Of a stretch of DNA of 10,204 nt, positions 1 to 5,824 are shown one piece after another. Each line of letters begins with the position of its first letter. The stretch's first letter is position 1. Source of the DNA: Chloroflexota bacterium (GTDB lineage Bacteria; Chloroflexota; Limnocylindria; P2-11E); assembly GCA_013695575.1 (NCBI GenBank), contig JACDAF010000073.1, positions 1-10,204 of the forward strand. Reading direction: 5' to 3'. The notes under the pieces are model-generated. The model had not been told where the DNA came from. It did not search any database and saw only the letters and a program-made list of their open reading frames with translations. The position numbers and the translations under genes are program-made.

Positions 1-372
1 TTCTACGCCTCGATCCGCCTCGACGTGCGGCCGATCGAGCCGATCAAGCAGGGGACCGACGTGATCGGCCGGCGGGTCAAGGTGAAGGTCGTGAAGAACA
101 AGGTGGCGCCGCCGTTCCGCCTCGCCGAGCTCGAGATCCTCGCGGCGGAAGGCATCTCGCGCGAGGGGGGACTCATCGACATGGGCCTCGTGACCGGGGT
201 CGTCAGCAAGTACGGCGCCTGGTTCAATTACGGCGAGACGCGGCTCGGGCAGGGGCGTGAGAACTCGAAGCAGTTCCTGCGCGATCACCCCGACGTCGCC
301 GCCGAGCTCGAGGCCAGGGTGCGCGATAGGTCCGGTTCCGCGGCGCTGCCGGCCGCCGGTGCGGAAGACTAG
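1..372 (+). CDS. recA: RecA recombinase, C-terminal part (5' end outside window)
   Basis: This is the last 123 codons of RecA, open from the first base of the window to the TAG at 370-372. RecA is the ATP-dependent DNA strand-exchange protein and the co-protease for LexA-type repressors. The signature end of the core is plain: KNKVAPPFR, then EGISREGGLIDMG, then GAWFNYGE, then RLGQGRENSKQFL. These match the end of the ATPase core and the small C-terminal domain of RecA. The tail after the C-terminal domain is short (RSGSAALPAAGAED) and only weakly acidic. The Walker motifs and DNA-binding loops lie upstream and cannot be judged. recX begins inside the last codons, so the two are probably co-transcribed and coupled. 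Identity is secure; only completeness is unknown. Confidence 0.97.
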   Translation, partial: FYASIRLDVRPIEPIKQGTDVIGRRVKVKVVKNKVAPPFRLAELEILAAEGISREGGLIDMGLVTGVVSKYGAWFNYGETRLGQGRENSKQFLRDHPDVAAELEARVRDRSGSAALPAAGAED

Positions 373-871
373 CGAGGCCCCGCCGGATGAGGGCGCGTAC
401 GACGTCGCCGTCCGGTACCTGGCGAACCGGCCACGCAGCGTCGCCGAGATCCGCCGGCAGCTGCGCTCGAGGAGGTACAGCGACGGTGCCATCGATCGCG
501 CCGTCGACCAGCTCCGGGCGCAGCGGTACGTCGACGACGAGGCCTTCGCGCGCTACTGGGTCGAGCAGCGTGAGCGGTTCCGGCCGAAGGGGGATCGGGC
601 CCTCGTCAGCGAGCTGCTCGGCAAGGGCGTCCCGCGGGAGACGATCGACCTCGTGCTCGGGGAGCGTGACCCGGAGGCGGAAGTGAAGCAGGCGCGCGCG
701 GCGATCCGCCGTCCGATCGCGCGCTGGCAGACCCTCGAGGAGGGGGAGCGCAAGCGCAAGATCCACCAGTACCTTGTCGCGCGCGGCTTCTCGTACGACA
801 CCATCGAGTCGGTCCTCGATCGTCCCGACGAGCCCGAGGGTGGAGTAAGCGCTACTTCGTCTTCGCGATGA
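359..871 (+). CDS. recX: RecX, regulator of RecA
   Basis: RecX caps or blocks growth of RecA filaments and is commonly encoded right after recA. The 170-residue product has the expected all-helical, repeat-like pattern. The typical second-repeat motif YVDDEAFARYWVEQR lies at about residues 57-71 and is followed by RPKGDRALVSELLGKGV (75-91). A third helical repeat, RKRKIHQYLVARGFSYDTI, lies at about 131-149. I chose GTG 359 because it starts just before the first conserved helices and overlaps the end of recA by 14 bases, which suggests translational coupling; no Shine-Dalgarno is visible. An in-frame ATG at 257 would add 34 residues of low-complexity sequence that only shadows recA, so I do not favour it. 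The last 20 bases overlap the convergent GYD gene. The Ser-rich tail (SATSSSR) reads through that overlap and is unlikely to be a conserved part. Confidence 0.93.
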   Translation: MRKTSEAPPDEGAYDVAVRYLANRPRSVAEIRRQLRSRRYSDGAIDRAVDQLRAQRYVDDEAFARYWVEQRERFRPKGDRALVSELLGKGVPRETIDLVLGERDPEAEVKQARAAIRRPIARWQTLEEGERKRKIHQYLVARGFSYDTIESVLDRPDEPEGGVSATSSSR

Positions 872-1145
872 TCCTCGCCATATCGTCGGCGTTGTACGCG
901 CGCATCGTGAGCGTGCGCACGTTCCCCTGCGCCCCGAGCTTGAGCGCGAACGCGGACGCGGTGTCGTCGTCCGGGAACTCGGTGATCGCGACGAGGTCGT
1001 ACGTCCCCATCGTCCAATGGATCGAGAGGAACTTCCCGCCGAGCGACTCGATGAGCTTCGTCGCCGCCTTCCCGCGTTCGACGGAGTCAGCGAACGCTTT
1101 CACGCCCTGCTCGGTCCAGTTCACCAGCGAAACATAGGTCGCCAT
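852..1145 (-). CDS. GYD-domain small protein
   Basis: The product has 97 residues and starts at ATG 1145. A strong Shine-Dalgarno (GGGGAGG) lies seven bases upstream. The sequence fits the GYD domain family: an N-terminal strand MATYVSLVNWTEQG, a helix with S.ERGKAATKLIESLGG, then the namesake turn as GTYD at residues 47-50 and a strand LVAITEFPDD, followed by a helix and RTLTMRAY. GYD proteins are small cytoplasmic ferredoxin-like folds of unknown biochemical role that probably form oligomers like dimeric alpha-beta barrel proteins. It lies 27 bases downstream of the pterin dehydratase gene on the same strand, so the two are likely one operon. Its 3' end overlaps the end of recX by 20 bases. 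Family assignment is good; no reaction can be assigned. Confidence 0.86.
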   Translation of the reverse strand: MATYVSLVNWTEQGVKAFADSVERGKAATKLIESLGGKFLSIHWTMGTYDLVAITEFPDDDTASAFALKLGAQGNVRTLTMRAYNADDMARIIAKTK

Positions 1146-1172
1146 GTTGTTTCCTCCCCGCGTATGTCCGGG

Positions 1173-1505
1173 CTAGGTCTCGTTCGGCCCGCTTCCGCCC
1201 GCATTGCCCTGCACAGCATCGTCGATGGCGCGTGCCAGGTCGATGTCCGCCTGGGAGATGCCCTTCACCTTGTGCGTCGTGAGGACGATCCGGACGTGCT
1301 TGTAGTGCTCGAGATGGATGTCCGGGTGGTGGTTCGCCGCGTTCACCAGGTCGGCCACGCGGTTCACGAACGCGATCGCGGCCTTGAAACCCTTGAACCG
1401 GAACCGCCTCGTGATCGACTCGCCCTCCCGGTCCCAGCCTTCGAGCGACGCGAGCGCGTCGGCGAGCGCCGGATCGCCGAGGCGCGCTTCCCGATCGTCG
1501 ATCAC
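1173..1505 (-). CDS. Pterin-4a-carbinolamine dehydratase family protein
   Basis: The 110-residue product matches the pterin-4a-carbinolamine dehydratase (PCD/DCoH) family, which dehydrates 4a-hydroxytetrahydropterin after aromatic amino acid hydroxylation. The catalytic block is visible: NHHPDIHLEHYKHV (residues 58-71) with H59, H60 and P61, then LTTH with H78, then SQADIDLA (84-91). Upstream W24, F35 and FKGF (37-40) also match the family. The loop after H78 reads KVKGIS, where many members have a GG pair; this is a variation, not a loss of the histidines. The start is fixed at GTG 1505 because an in-frame TAG lies only four codons upstream, and no Shine-Dalgarno is present. The gene may be leaderless. 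No hydroxylase is in view, and family members without a hydroxylase partner may have other pterin-related roles, so the substrate is uncertain. Confidence 0.92.
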   Translation of the reverse strand: MIDDREARLGDPALADALASLEGWDREGESITRRFRFKGFKAAIAFVNRVADLVNAANHHPDIHLEHYKHVRIVLTTHKVKGISQADIDLARAIDDAVQGNAGGSGPNET

Positions 1506-1511
1506 GCCAAC

Positions 1512-1540
1512 AGGCTACCGTCCGCATGGCGTACAGGGAA
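1512..1540 (-). promoter_or_regulatory. Candidate leaderless promoter of the PCD-GYD pair
   Basis: On the minus strand TAGCCT (1517-1512) fits the TANNNT -10 pattern and lies exactly six bases before the GTG start codon at 1505. That is the spacing expected for transcription starting at or next to the start codon. A weak -35 (TTCCCT, 1540-1535) sits 17 bases further upstream and keeps only the TT of the consensus. The absence of a Shine-Dalgarno agrees with a leaderless mRNA. The motif is short and the proposal is inference. Confidence 0.35.
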
Positions 1541-1564
1541 GCGTCCGAGTGCTACCATGCGGAC
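1520..1564. repeat. 10-bp perfect inverted repeat in the divergent promoter region
   Basis: GTCCGCATGG (1520-1529) is repeated in exact reverse complement as CCATGCGGAC (1555-1564), with a 25-base spacer. The right arm overlaps the candidate extended -10 of rny, and the left arm lies between the candidate -35 and -10 of the oppositely directed PCD gene. The placement would suit a repressor operator controlling both directions. Each arm is also preceded by GCTACC (1513 and 1551), so the region is partly a direct repeat as well. No matching regulator gene is in the window. Confidence 0.5.
1530..1558 (+). promoter_or_regulatory. Candidate extended -10 promoter of rny
   Basis: TGCTACCAT (1550-1558) fits an extended -10 element (TGN followed by TANNNT). 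A weak -35, CGTACA at 1530-1535, matches only the last three positions of TTGACA with a 17-base spacer. A start near 1565 would give a 5' untranslated region of about 120 bases that includes the palindrome at 1591-1604. Short motif match only; unproven. Confidence 0.3.
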
Positions 1565-1590
1565 ACTGAATTTGTGATCACCCGGCCTCT

Positions 1591-1604
1591 GGGACGCGCG
1601 TCCC
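1591..1604. repeat. 14-bp perfect palindrome upstream of rny
   Basis: GGGACGCGCGTCCC is its own reverse complement. It lies 80 bases before the rny start codon, inside the predicted untranslated leader. It could be a protein-binding site in DNA or, in RNA, a GC-rich hairpin with a GCGC loop. No T-run follows, so it is not a standard terminator. Confidence 0.5.
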
Positions 1605-1683
1605 GGGGACCGACGTTGCGAGCGGGGCACCCCCCTGAGCGGCGGTGGCTTGAGCGCACGCGAGCACGGAAAGGATTGTCGCC

Positions 1684-3216
1684 ATGACCGACATCCTCGT
1701 CGTGGGCGTCGTCGCCCTCGTCGCGGGTCTGGTCGGGTTCGGGATCGCACTGGTCCTGCGCCGATCCCTCGCCCTGGGCAGCGAGAGCGCTGCCCGGGCC
1801 ACCGCCGACCGTCTCATGGCGGAAGCGAGCGCCAGGCAGAAGGAGATCCTCCTCGAGGCCAAGGACGACGCGCTCAAGATCGGAAAGGCTGCCGAAGCAG
1901 AGAACCGGGAGCGCCGGGCCGAGCTGCAACGGTACGAATCCCGGCTCGACAAGAAGGACGAGCAGCTTGACACCAAGACCGCTCAGGTCGAGGAGCGCGA
2001 CCGCCGGCTCGGCGAGCGCGAGCAGGCGCTCGAAGCCGAGCGCGCCAGGATCGGCGAGCTCCAGGAGGCGCAGCGAGTCGAGCTATCACGTGTCGCCGCC
2101 CTGACACAGGAGGAGGCTCGCGAGGTCCTTCTGCAACGGGTCGAGGGCGAGGTCCGGGAGATCATGAACCGGCGGGTCCGTGAGCTCGAGACGGACGCGC
2201 GCGAGCTGGCGGACGAGCGAGCGAGGTCATACCTCACGATGGCGATCCAGCGGTACGCTGCCGAGGCCACGACGGAGCACACCGTCACGGTCGTCCAGCT
2301 GCCGAGCGACGACATGAAGGGCCGGATCATCGGGCGCGAGGGTCGGAACATCCGCACGCTCGAGCAGCTGACGGGCGTCGACCTGATCATCGATGACACC
2401 CCGGAGGCGGTCGTGCTGTCCGGTTTCGACCCGATCCGACGCCAGGTCGCCAAGCGCGCACTCGAGCGCCTCCTCGTCGACGGCCGGATCCACCCTGCGC
2501 GGATCGAGGAGATGGTCTCGAAGGCGAAGGTAGAGATCGACCAGGCGGTCAAGGAAGCGGGCGAAGCCGCGATGTACGAGGTCGGCGTTCCCGGTATCCA
2601 TCCGGACCTCGTCAAGCTCCTCGGCCGGCTGCATTTCCGCACGTCGTTCGGTCAGAACGTGCTCCGTCACTCGGTCGAAGTCGGCTTGGTCGCCGGCATG
2701 CTCGCGGCCGAGGTCGGATACGACGTCCCGACGATGAAGCGTGCGGGGCTTCTGCACGACATCGGCAAGGCCCTCGACCATGAGGTGGAGGGCGCGCACA
2801 CGGTGATCGGCGGCGAGCTGCTGAAGCGCTACGGGTTCCCGCAAGCTGTCATCGACGGCGTCGTTGGGCATCACGGGGATGTCGAGCCCGTCACGCTGGT
2901 CGGGACGTTTATCTCAGCGGCGGACGCGATCAGTGGCGCCCGCCCCGGGGCGCGGAGCGAGATCGTGTCGAACTACATTCAACGTCTGCAGGAGCTCGAG
3001 GCGGTGGCGAACAGCTTTATCGGCGTCGAGAAGGCCTTCGCGATCCAGGCTGGCCGCGAAGTCCGCGTCATCGTGAAGCCGGAGCAGATCGACGACCTCA
3101 CCGCAGCCCGCCTGGCACGTGACGTCGCGCAGAAGATCCAGGACACGATGCAGTACCCGGGCCAGGTCAAGGTCACGGTCATCCGCGAGACACGCTCCGT
3201 CGATTACGCCAAGTGA
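1684..3216 (+). CDS. rny: Ribonuclease Y
   Basis: RNase Y is the membrane-anchored endoribonuclease that starts mRNA decay in many bacteria lacking RNase E. The product has 510 residues, close to the usual 510-520. In order it shows one N-terminal membrane segment (about residues 4-25), a long charged coiled coil (about 35-180, heptad-like runs of E, R, K and A), and a KH RNA-binding domain with GRIIGREGRNIR (213-224) followed by GVDLIIDDTPEAVVLSGFDP. It then has an HD domain with H329 (RHSVEVG), the LLHDIGKALDHE motif holding H358-D359, VVGHHGD (394-399) and D414, and the C-terminal domain ending SVDYAK. All expected metal and catalytic residues are visible. The ATG is preceded by AAAGGA eight bases upstream. 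It heads the rightward gene run, divergent from the PCD gene. A 92-base gap without an obvious terminator separates it from ymdB, an order also known in Bacillus. Confidence 0.97.
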   Translation: MTDILVVGVVALVAGLVGFGIALVLRRSLALGSESAARATADRLMAEASARQKEILLEAKDDALKIGKAAEAENRERRAELQRYESRLDKKDEQLDTKTAQVEERDRRLGEREQALEAERARIGELQEAQRVELSRVAALTQEEAREVLLQRVEGEVREIMNRRVRELETDARELADERARSYLTMAIQRYAAEATTEHTVTVVQLPSDDMKGRIIGREGRNIRTLEQLTGVDLIIDDTPEAVVLSGFDPIRRQVAKRALERLLVDGRIHPARIEEMVSKAKVEIDQAVKEAGEAAMYEVGVPGIHPDLVKLLGRLHFRTSFGQNVLRHSVEVGLVAGMLAAEVGYDVPTMKRAGLLHDIGKALDHEVEGAHTVIGGELLKRYGFPQAVIDGVVGHHGDVEPVTLVGTFISAADAISGARPGARSEIVSNYIQRLQELEAVANSFIGVEKAFAIQAGREVRVIVKPEQIDDLTAARLARDVAQKIQDTMQYPGQVKVTVIRETRSVDYAK

Positions 3217-3308
3217 CCACTGTCGTTTGGACGCCTTTCGGTGCGCGTCGTTCTGCGGCGGGCCGCTAACGGGCGAGCACCTGGCGCCGCGTACCGGGGG
3301 ATAGGCGG

Positions 3309-4079
3309 ATGCGCGTCCTCCTGGTAGGCGACGTCGTCGGGAAGCCGGGACGACGCGCGGTGTCACAGCTATTGCCGCAGCTGCGATCCGAGCTCCGTAT
3401 CGACCTCGTGGTCGTGAACGGCGAGAACGCCGCTGGCGGAGCCGGTCTCACGGCGGAGATCGCGCGCGAGATCCGTGATGCCGGCGCGGACGTCGTCAGC
3501 AACGGCAATCACGTCTGGGACCAACGGCAGTTCAAGGACGAGATCGGCACGCTCGATTTCGCGATCCGGCCCGTCAACCTCCCGCCCAACAACCCAGGGC
3601 GGGGCTGGCTGATCGTGAAGGGTGCGCTGGTGGTCAACGCCATCGGCCGCGTGTTCATGGCCGCGGCCGACGATCCGTTCCGCGCGGTCGACGCGTTGCT
3701 CGACCAGCTCGGGGAGGCAGCACCGAAGGTCCGCATCCTCGACTGGCACGCGGAGGCGACGAGCGAGAAGCTCGCGATGGGCTGGCATCTCGACGGCAGG
3801 TTCTCGGCGGTCCTCGGAACGCACACCCACGTCCCGACCGCTGACGCTCGAATCCTCCCAGGCGGGACGGCGCTCTTGTGCGACACGGGGATGGTGGGCC
3901 CGCGCGATTCGATCCTCGGCGTGCGCCCCGACATCATCCTCGAGCGGTTCCGGACGGGGATGCCGGTGCGCTTCCAGGTCGCGGAAGGGAAGGTCGTCTT
4001 CAACAGCGCGCTCGTGGACATCGACGAGCGGACCGGGCGCGCCAAGTCCATCGAGCGGGTCGACCGCGAGGTCGAGTGA
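3309..4079 (+). CDS. ymdB: YmdB-family metallophosphoesterase (cyclic nucleotide phosphodiesterase)
   Basis: The 256-residue product matches the YmdB/DR1281 (TIGR00282) family of di-metal phosphoesterases, which hydrolyse cyclic nucleotides and in Bacillus influence biofilm and sporulation fate. Metal-binding motifs are complete: GDVVGKPGR with D8, NGENAAGG with E39 and N40, SNGNHVWD with N67 and H68, DWHAEATSEK with H147, and GTHTHVPTAD with H172 and H174. Family landmarks RPVN (87-90), GRVF (113-116) and TGMVGPRDSILG are also present. ATG 3309 is preceded by GGGGG eight bases upstream. It follows rny, as in Bacillus, which supports a link to RNA turnover, though the physiological substrate here is not shown. 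Its stop overlaps the next gene as GTGA, so the two are likely coupled. Confidence 0.95.
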   Translation: MRVLLVGDVVGKPGRRAVSQLLPQLRSELRIDLVVVNGENAAGGAGLTAEIAREIRDAGADVVSNGNHVWDQRQFKDEIGTLDFAIRPVNLPPNNPGRGWLIVKGALVVNAIGRVFMAAADDPFRAVDALLDQLGEAAPKVRILDWHAEATSEKLAMGWHLDGRFSAVLGTHTHVPTADARILPGGTALLCDTGMVGPRDSILGVRPDIILERFRTGMPVRFQVAEGKVVFNSALVDIDERTGRAKSIERVDREVE

Positions 4080-4939
4080 TCGGCCGGAGCGCGGTCGATC
4101 TCCACACCCACAGCCTGCGTTCGGACGGGACGCTGCCGCCCGCGGCGCTCGTGCGCCGAGCGGCGGCGAATGGCGTGAGGATCCAGGCACTCTCTGACCA
4201 CGACACGCTGGCGGGGGTCGATGAGGCAATAGCCGCGGGCGCGGCGCTTGGCGTGCGCATCATCCCGGCGACCGAGCTCAACACCGAATCGGAGTGGGGT
4301 GATGTGCACGTGCTGGGCTATTTCCTCGATCCTGCCGACGACGCGCTCGAGGAACGGCTGCGGTGGCTGCGCGAGCACCGTGGACGGCGTGTGGAGCTGA
4401 TGGTCGAGCGGCTGAGGGCGCTCGGCTACGCCATCTCCCTCGAGCGCGTTCTCGAGCTGGCGCAAGGCGGCTCCCTCGGGCGGCCGCATCTGGCTTCGGC
4501 GCTGTTCGAGGCCGGCTACGTCCCGACCTACGACGCCGCGTTCGAGGCGCTCATCGCGAAGGACTCTCCTGCGTACGTCGCGCGCGTTGGACTGACGCCG
4601 CTCGAGGCGGTCGCGCTCATACGGGCGCACGGTGGCGTTCCCTCGCTCGCACACCCGGGATCCGTGATCGGCCTTGCAGCGCTCCTGCCGCAGCTCGTAG
4701 CCGCCGGCCTCGCGGGGATGGAGTGCCACTACGGGTCACATACGCCCGAGTTCACGGCCTACTTGCTCGGCCTCGCGGCCGTGCACGGCCTCGTCGCGAC
4801 CGGCGGAAGCGACTTCCACGGCCGTGGGGAGCACGGCGCTGAGCTGGGTGCAGTGCCCGTCCCGGCTGACGCCGTCTGGATGCTCGAATCACGGCAGCGG
4901 CCCGCTACCATCGGCCCGTTCCGGAGTAGGGAGGGGTAG
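4076..4939 (+). CDS. PHP-domain phosphatase (RNase AM / YciV-like)
   Basis: This 287-residue protein has a full PHP domain, a multi-metal phosphoesterase fold. Motifs: DLHTHSLRSDG (8-18, with H10, H12, D17), SDHDT (40-44), ATELNTE with E67, GDVHVLGY with H78, GRPHLA (135-140), LAHPGS with H193, and GGSDFHG with D246 and H248. The order and length match the YciV/TrpH group, whose characterised members act on 3',5'-nucleoside bisphosphates or trim short RNA from the 5' end. Polymerase-type PHP domains are much longer and are excluded. GTG 4076 overlaps the ymdB stop by four bases and has GAGG four bases upstream. Longer readings would run back into ymdB in a shadow frame. Metal ligands all look intact. 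The exact substrate (pAp-like nucleotide or oligoribonucleotide) is inferred from the family and the rny/ymdB context. Confidence 0.9.
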   Translation: MIGRSAVDLHTHSLRSDGTLPPAALVRRAAANGVRIQALSDHDTLAGVDEAIAAGAALGVRIIPATELNTESEWGDVHVLGYFLDPADDALEERLRWLREHRGRRVELMVERLRALGYAISLERVLELAQGGSLGRPHLASALFEAGYVPTYDAAFEALIAKDSPAYVARVGLTPLEAVALIRAHGGVPSLAHPGSVIGLAALLPQLVAAGLAGMECHYGSHTPEFTAYLLGLAAVHGLVATGGSDFHGRGEHGAELGAVPVPADAVWMLESRQRPATIGPFRSREG

Positions 4940-4948
4940 GAGGGCGGG

Positions 4949-5824
4949 TTGGCCGGTGCGCTGCGCCCAGTCGTCGTGCTCATGGCGCTCGCGTCTGTCC
5001 TCTTCGTCGTCGACGGCTGGCTCGACGGCGCGTACCCCGGCGGCGAGAGCTGGATCGGCGGGTCGGCGTACCGTGGGCTGGGCGTGCTCGCCTACGTGTT
5101 CGCCATCGTGAACGGCGGGATGGCGCTCGTGATCGCTCGTGGGAGCGAGCGCACGCTCATGGGCCGGATCGGGCTTTCGGCGTTCTTCCTTGCCGAGCGG
5201 CCGCTCACCGCGTTCGTGCTCGGGCCGAAATCCGGAGCCGCCGTCGCCGGGCACCTCGCGACCGCCCTGCTGGAGCTCGTGATCCTGCTCGGTGCGTTGC
5301 GGGTATGGCGTCTTGGAAGGAGCATCGACGAGCCAGACATGGATGCCGTGCTCGCGCTCGACGCGCCGAGCCCCGCGGCTCCCGAAGCGGACGACTTCGT
5401 CGCGCCGGGTCTGCCGCAACGGACCTCGTGGGCGATCGGCGGGCTCACGTTGCTGCTGGCGGCGGCCCTCGTGACCGACGGGCTCGCCGCGGGGTTCATG
5501 CCCGGTGGCAGGCAGTGGGGCATGAGCGGGGACGCCGCCGGATGGGTCGTGTACCTCCTCGCCGCCATCGTGCTCACGATGGCCCTCCCGGCGGTACACG
5601 GTGGGATGCTCGCGCTCCGAGCGCTCTTTGGGCTCGCGCTCGTCCTCCTCATCGAGCGCGCGCTCAGTCCCTTCGCGCTGCGGATGTTCGAGCCGACGAC
5701 CCTCGCCCTGCACGCGGTCGCGGCTCTCGCGGCGCTCGCGCTCGCCCTCGCGACGGCGAGCGCGATCCGCGCGAGCGCGCGGTCCGGCCACTCGCTGACC
5801 CCTGCACGGGCGGAGCGCGCCTGA
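4949..5824 (+). CDS. Polytopic membrane protein with internal duplication, function unknown
   Basis: I do not recognise this 291-residue protein as a named family. It begins at TTG 4949 with a perfect AGGAGG five bases upstream, nine bases after the PHP gene. It consists of two homologous halves of roughly 110 residues, each with about four membrane segments (near 8-22, 43-62, 71-92 and 99-119; then 161-178, 198-214, 217-243 and 250-272). They are joined by an acidic, Pro/Ala-rich linker (about 124-158). Both halves share a motif of the form DG-x4-G-x2... with PGG and W at matching spacing (D22, G23, PGG 30-32, W35 against D177, G178, PGG 185-187, W190) and ERPL (83-86) against ERAL (237-240). 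Its stop overlaps the MoxR-type start (CTGA), so it probably works with MoxR-DUF58-DUF4129. Weak similarity to other small membrane families cannot be excluded by eye. Confidence 0.8.
   Translation: MAGALRPVVVLMALASVLFVVDGWLDGAYPGGESWIGGSAYRGLGVLAYVFAIVNGGMALVIARGSERTLMGRIGLSAFFLAERPLTAFVLGPKSGAAVAGHLATALLELVILLGALRVWRLGRSIDEPDMDAVLALDAPSPAAPEADDFVAPGLPQRTSWAIGGLTLLLAAALVTDGLAAGFMPGGRQWGMSGDAAGWVVYLLAAIVLTMALPAVHGGMLALRALFGLALVLLIERALSPFALRMFEPTTLALHAVAALAALALALATASAIRASARSGHSLTPARAERA
5812..5824 (+). promoter_or_regulatory. Ribosome binding site and CTG start overlapping upstream stop
   Basis: GGAG (5812-5815) lies five bases before CTG 5821, and CTGA contains the stop of the preceding gene. 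No ATG, GTG or TTG in the MoxR frame lies near the conserved N-terminus, so CTG is the most likely start, with translation coupled to the upstream membrane protein gene. Confidence 0.6.

Noticed and set aside
257..358. Upstream ATG extending recX by 34 residues
   Set aside because: The added sequence is the shifted-frame shadow of conserved RecA sequence and has no RecX similarity.
1621..1650. GGGG/CCCC run as a hairpin in the rny leader
   Set aside because: The stem is four bases with a tiny loop, and is expected by chance in GC-rich DNA.
3227..3255. TTGGAC as a -35 for a separate ymdB promoter
   Set aside because: No TANNNT-like -10 lies at 16-18 bases from it; ymdB may share the rny transcript or use a promoter I cannot see.
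3255..3266. GCGGC-GG-GCCGC hairpin between rny and ymdB as a terminator
   Set aside because: The loop is only two bases, or the stem only four, and no T-run follows.
3509..4729. A 406-codon open frame on the minus strand opposite ymdB and the PHP gene
   Set aside because: It covers two genes with complete catalytic motifs and shows no recognisable domain.
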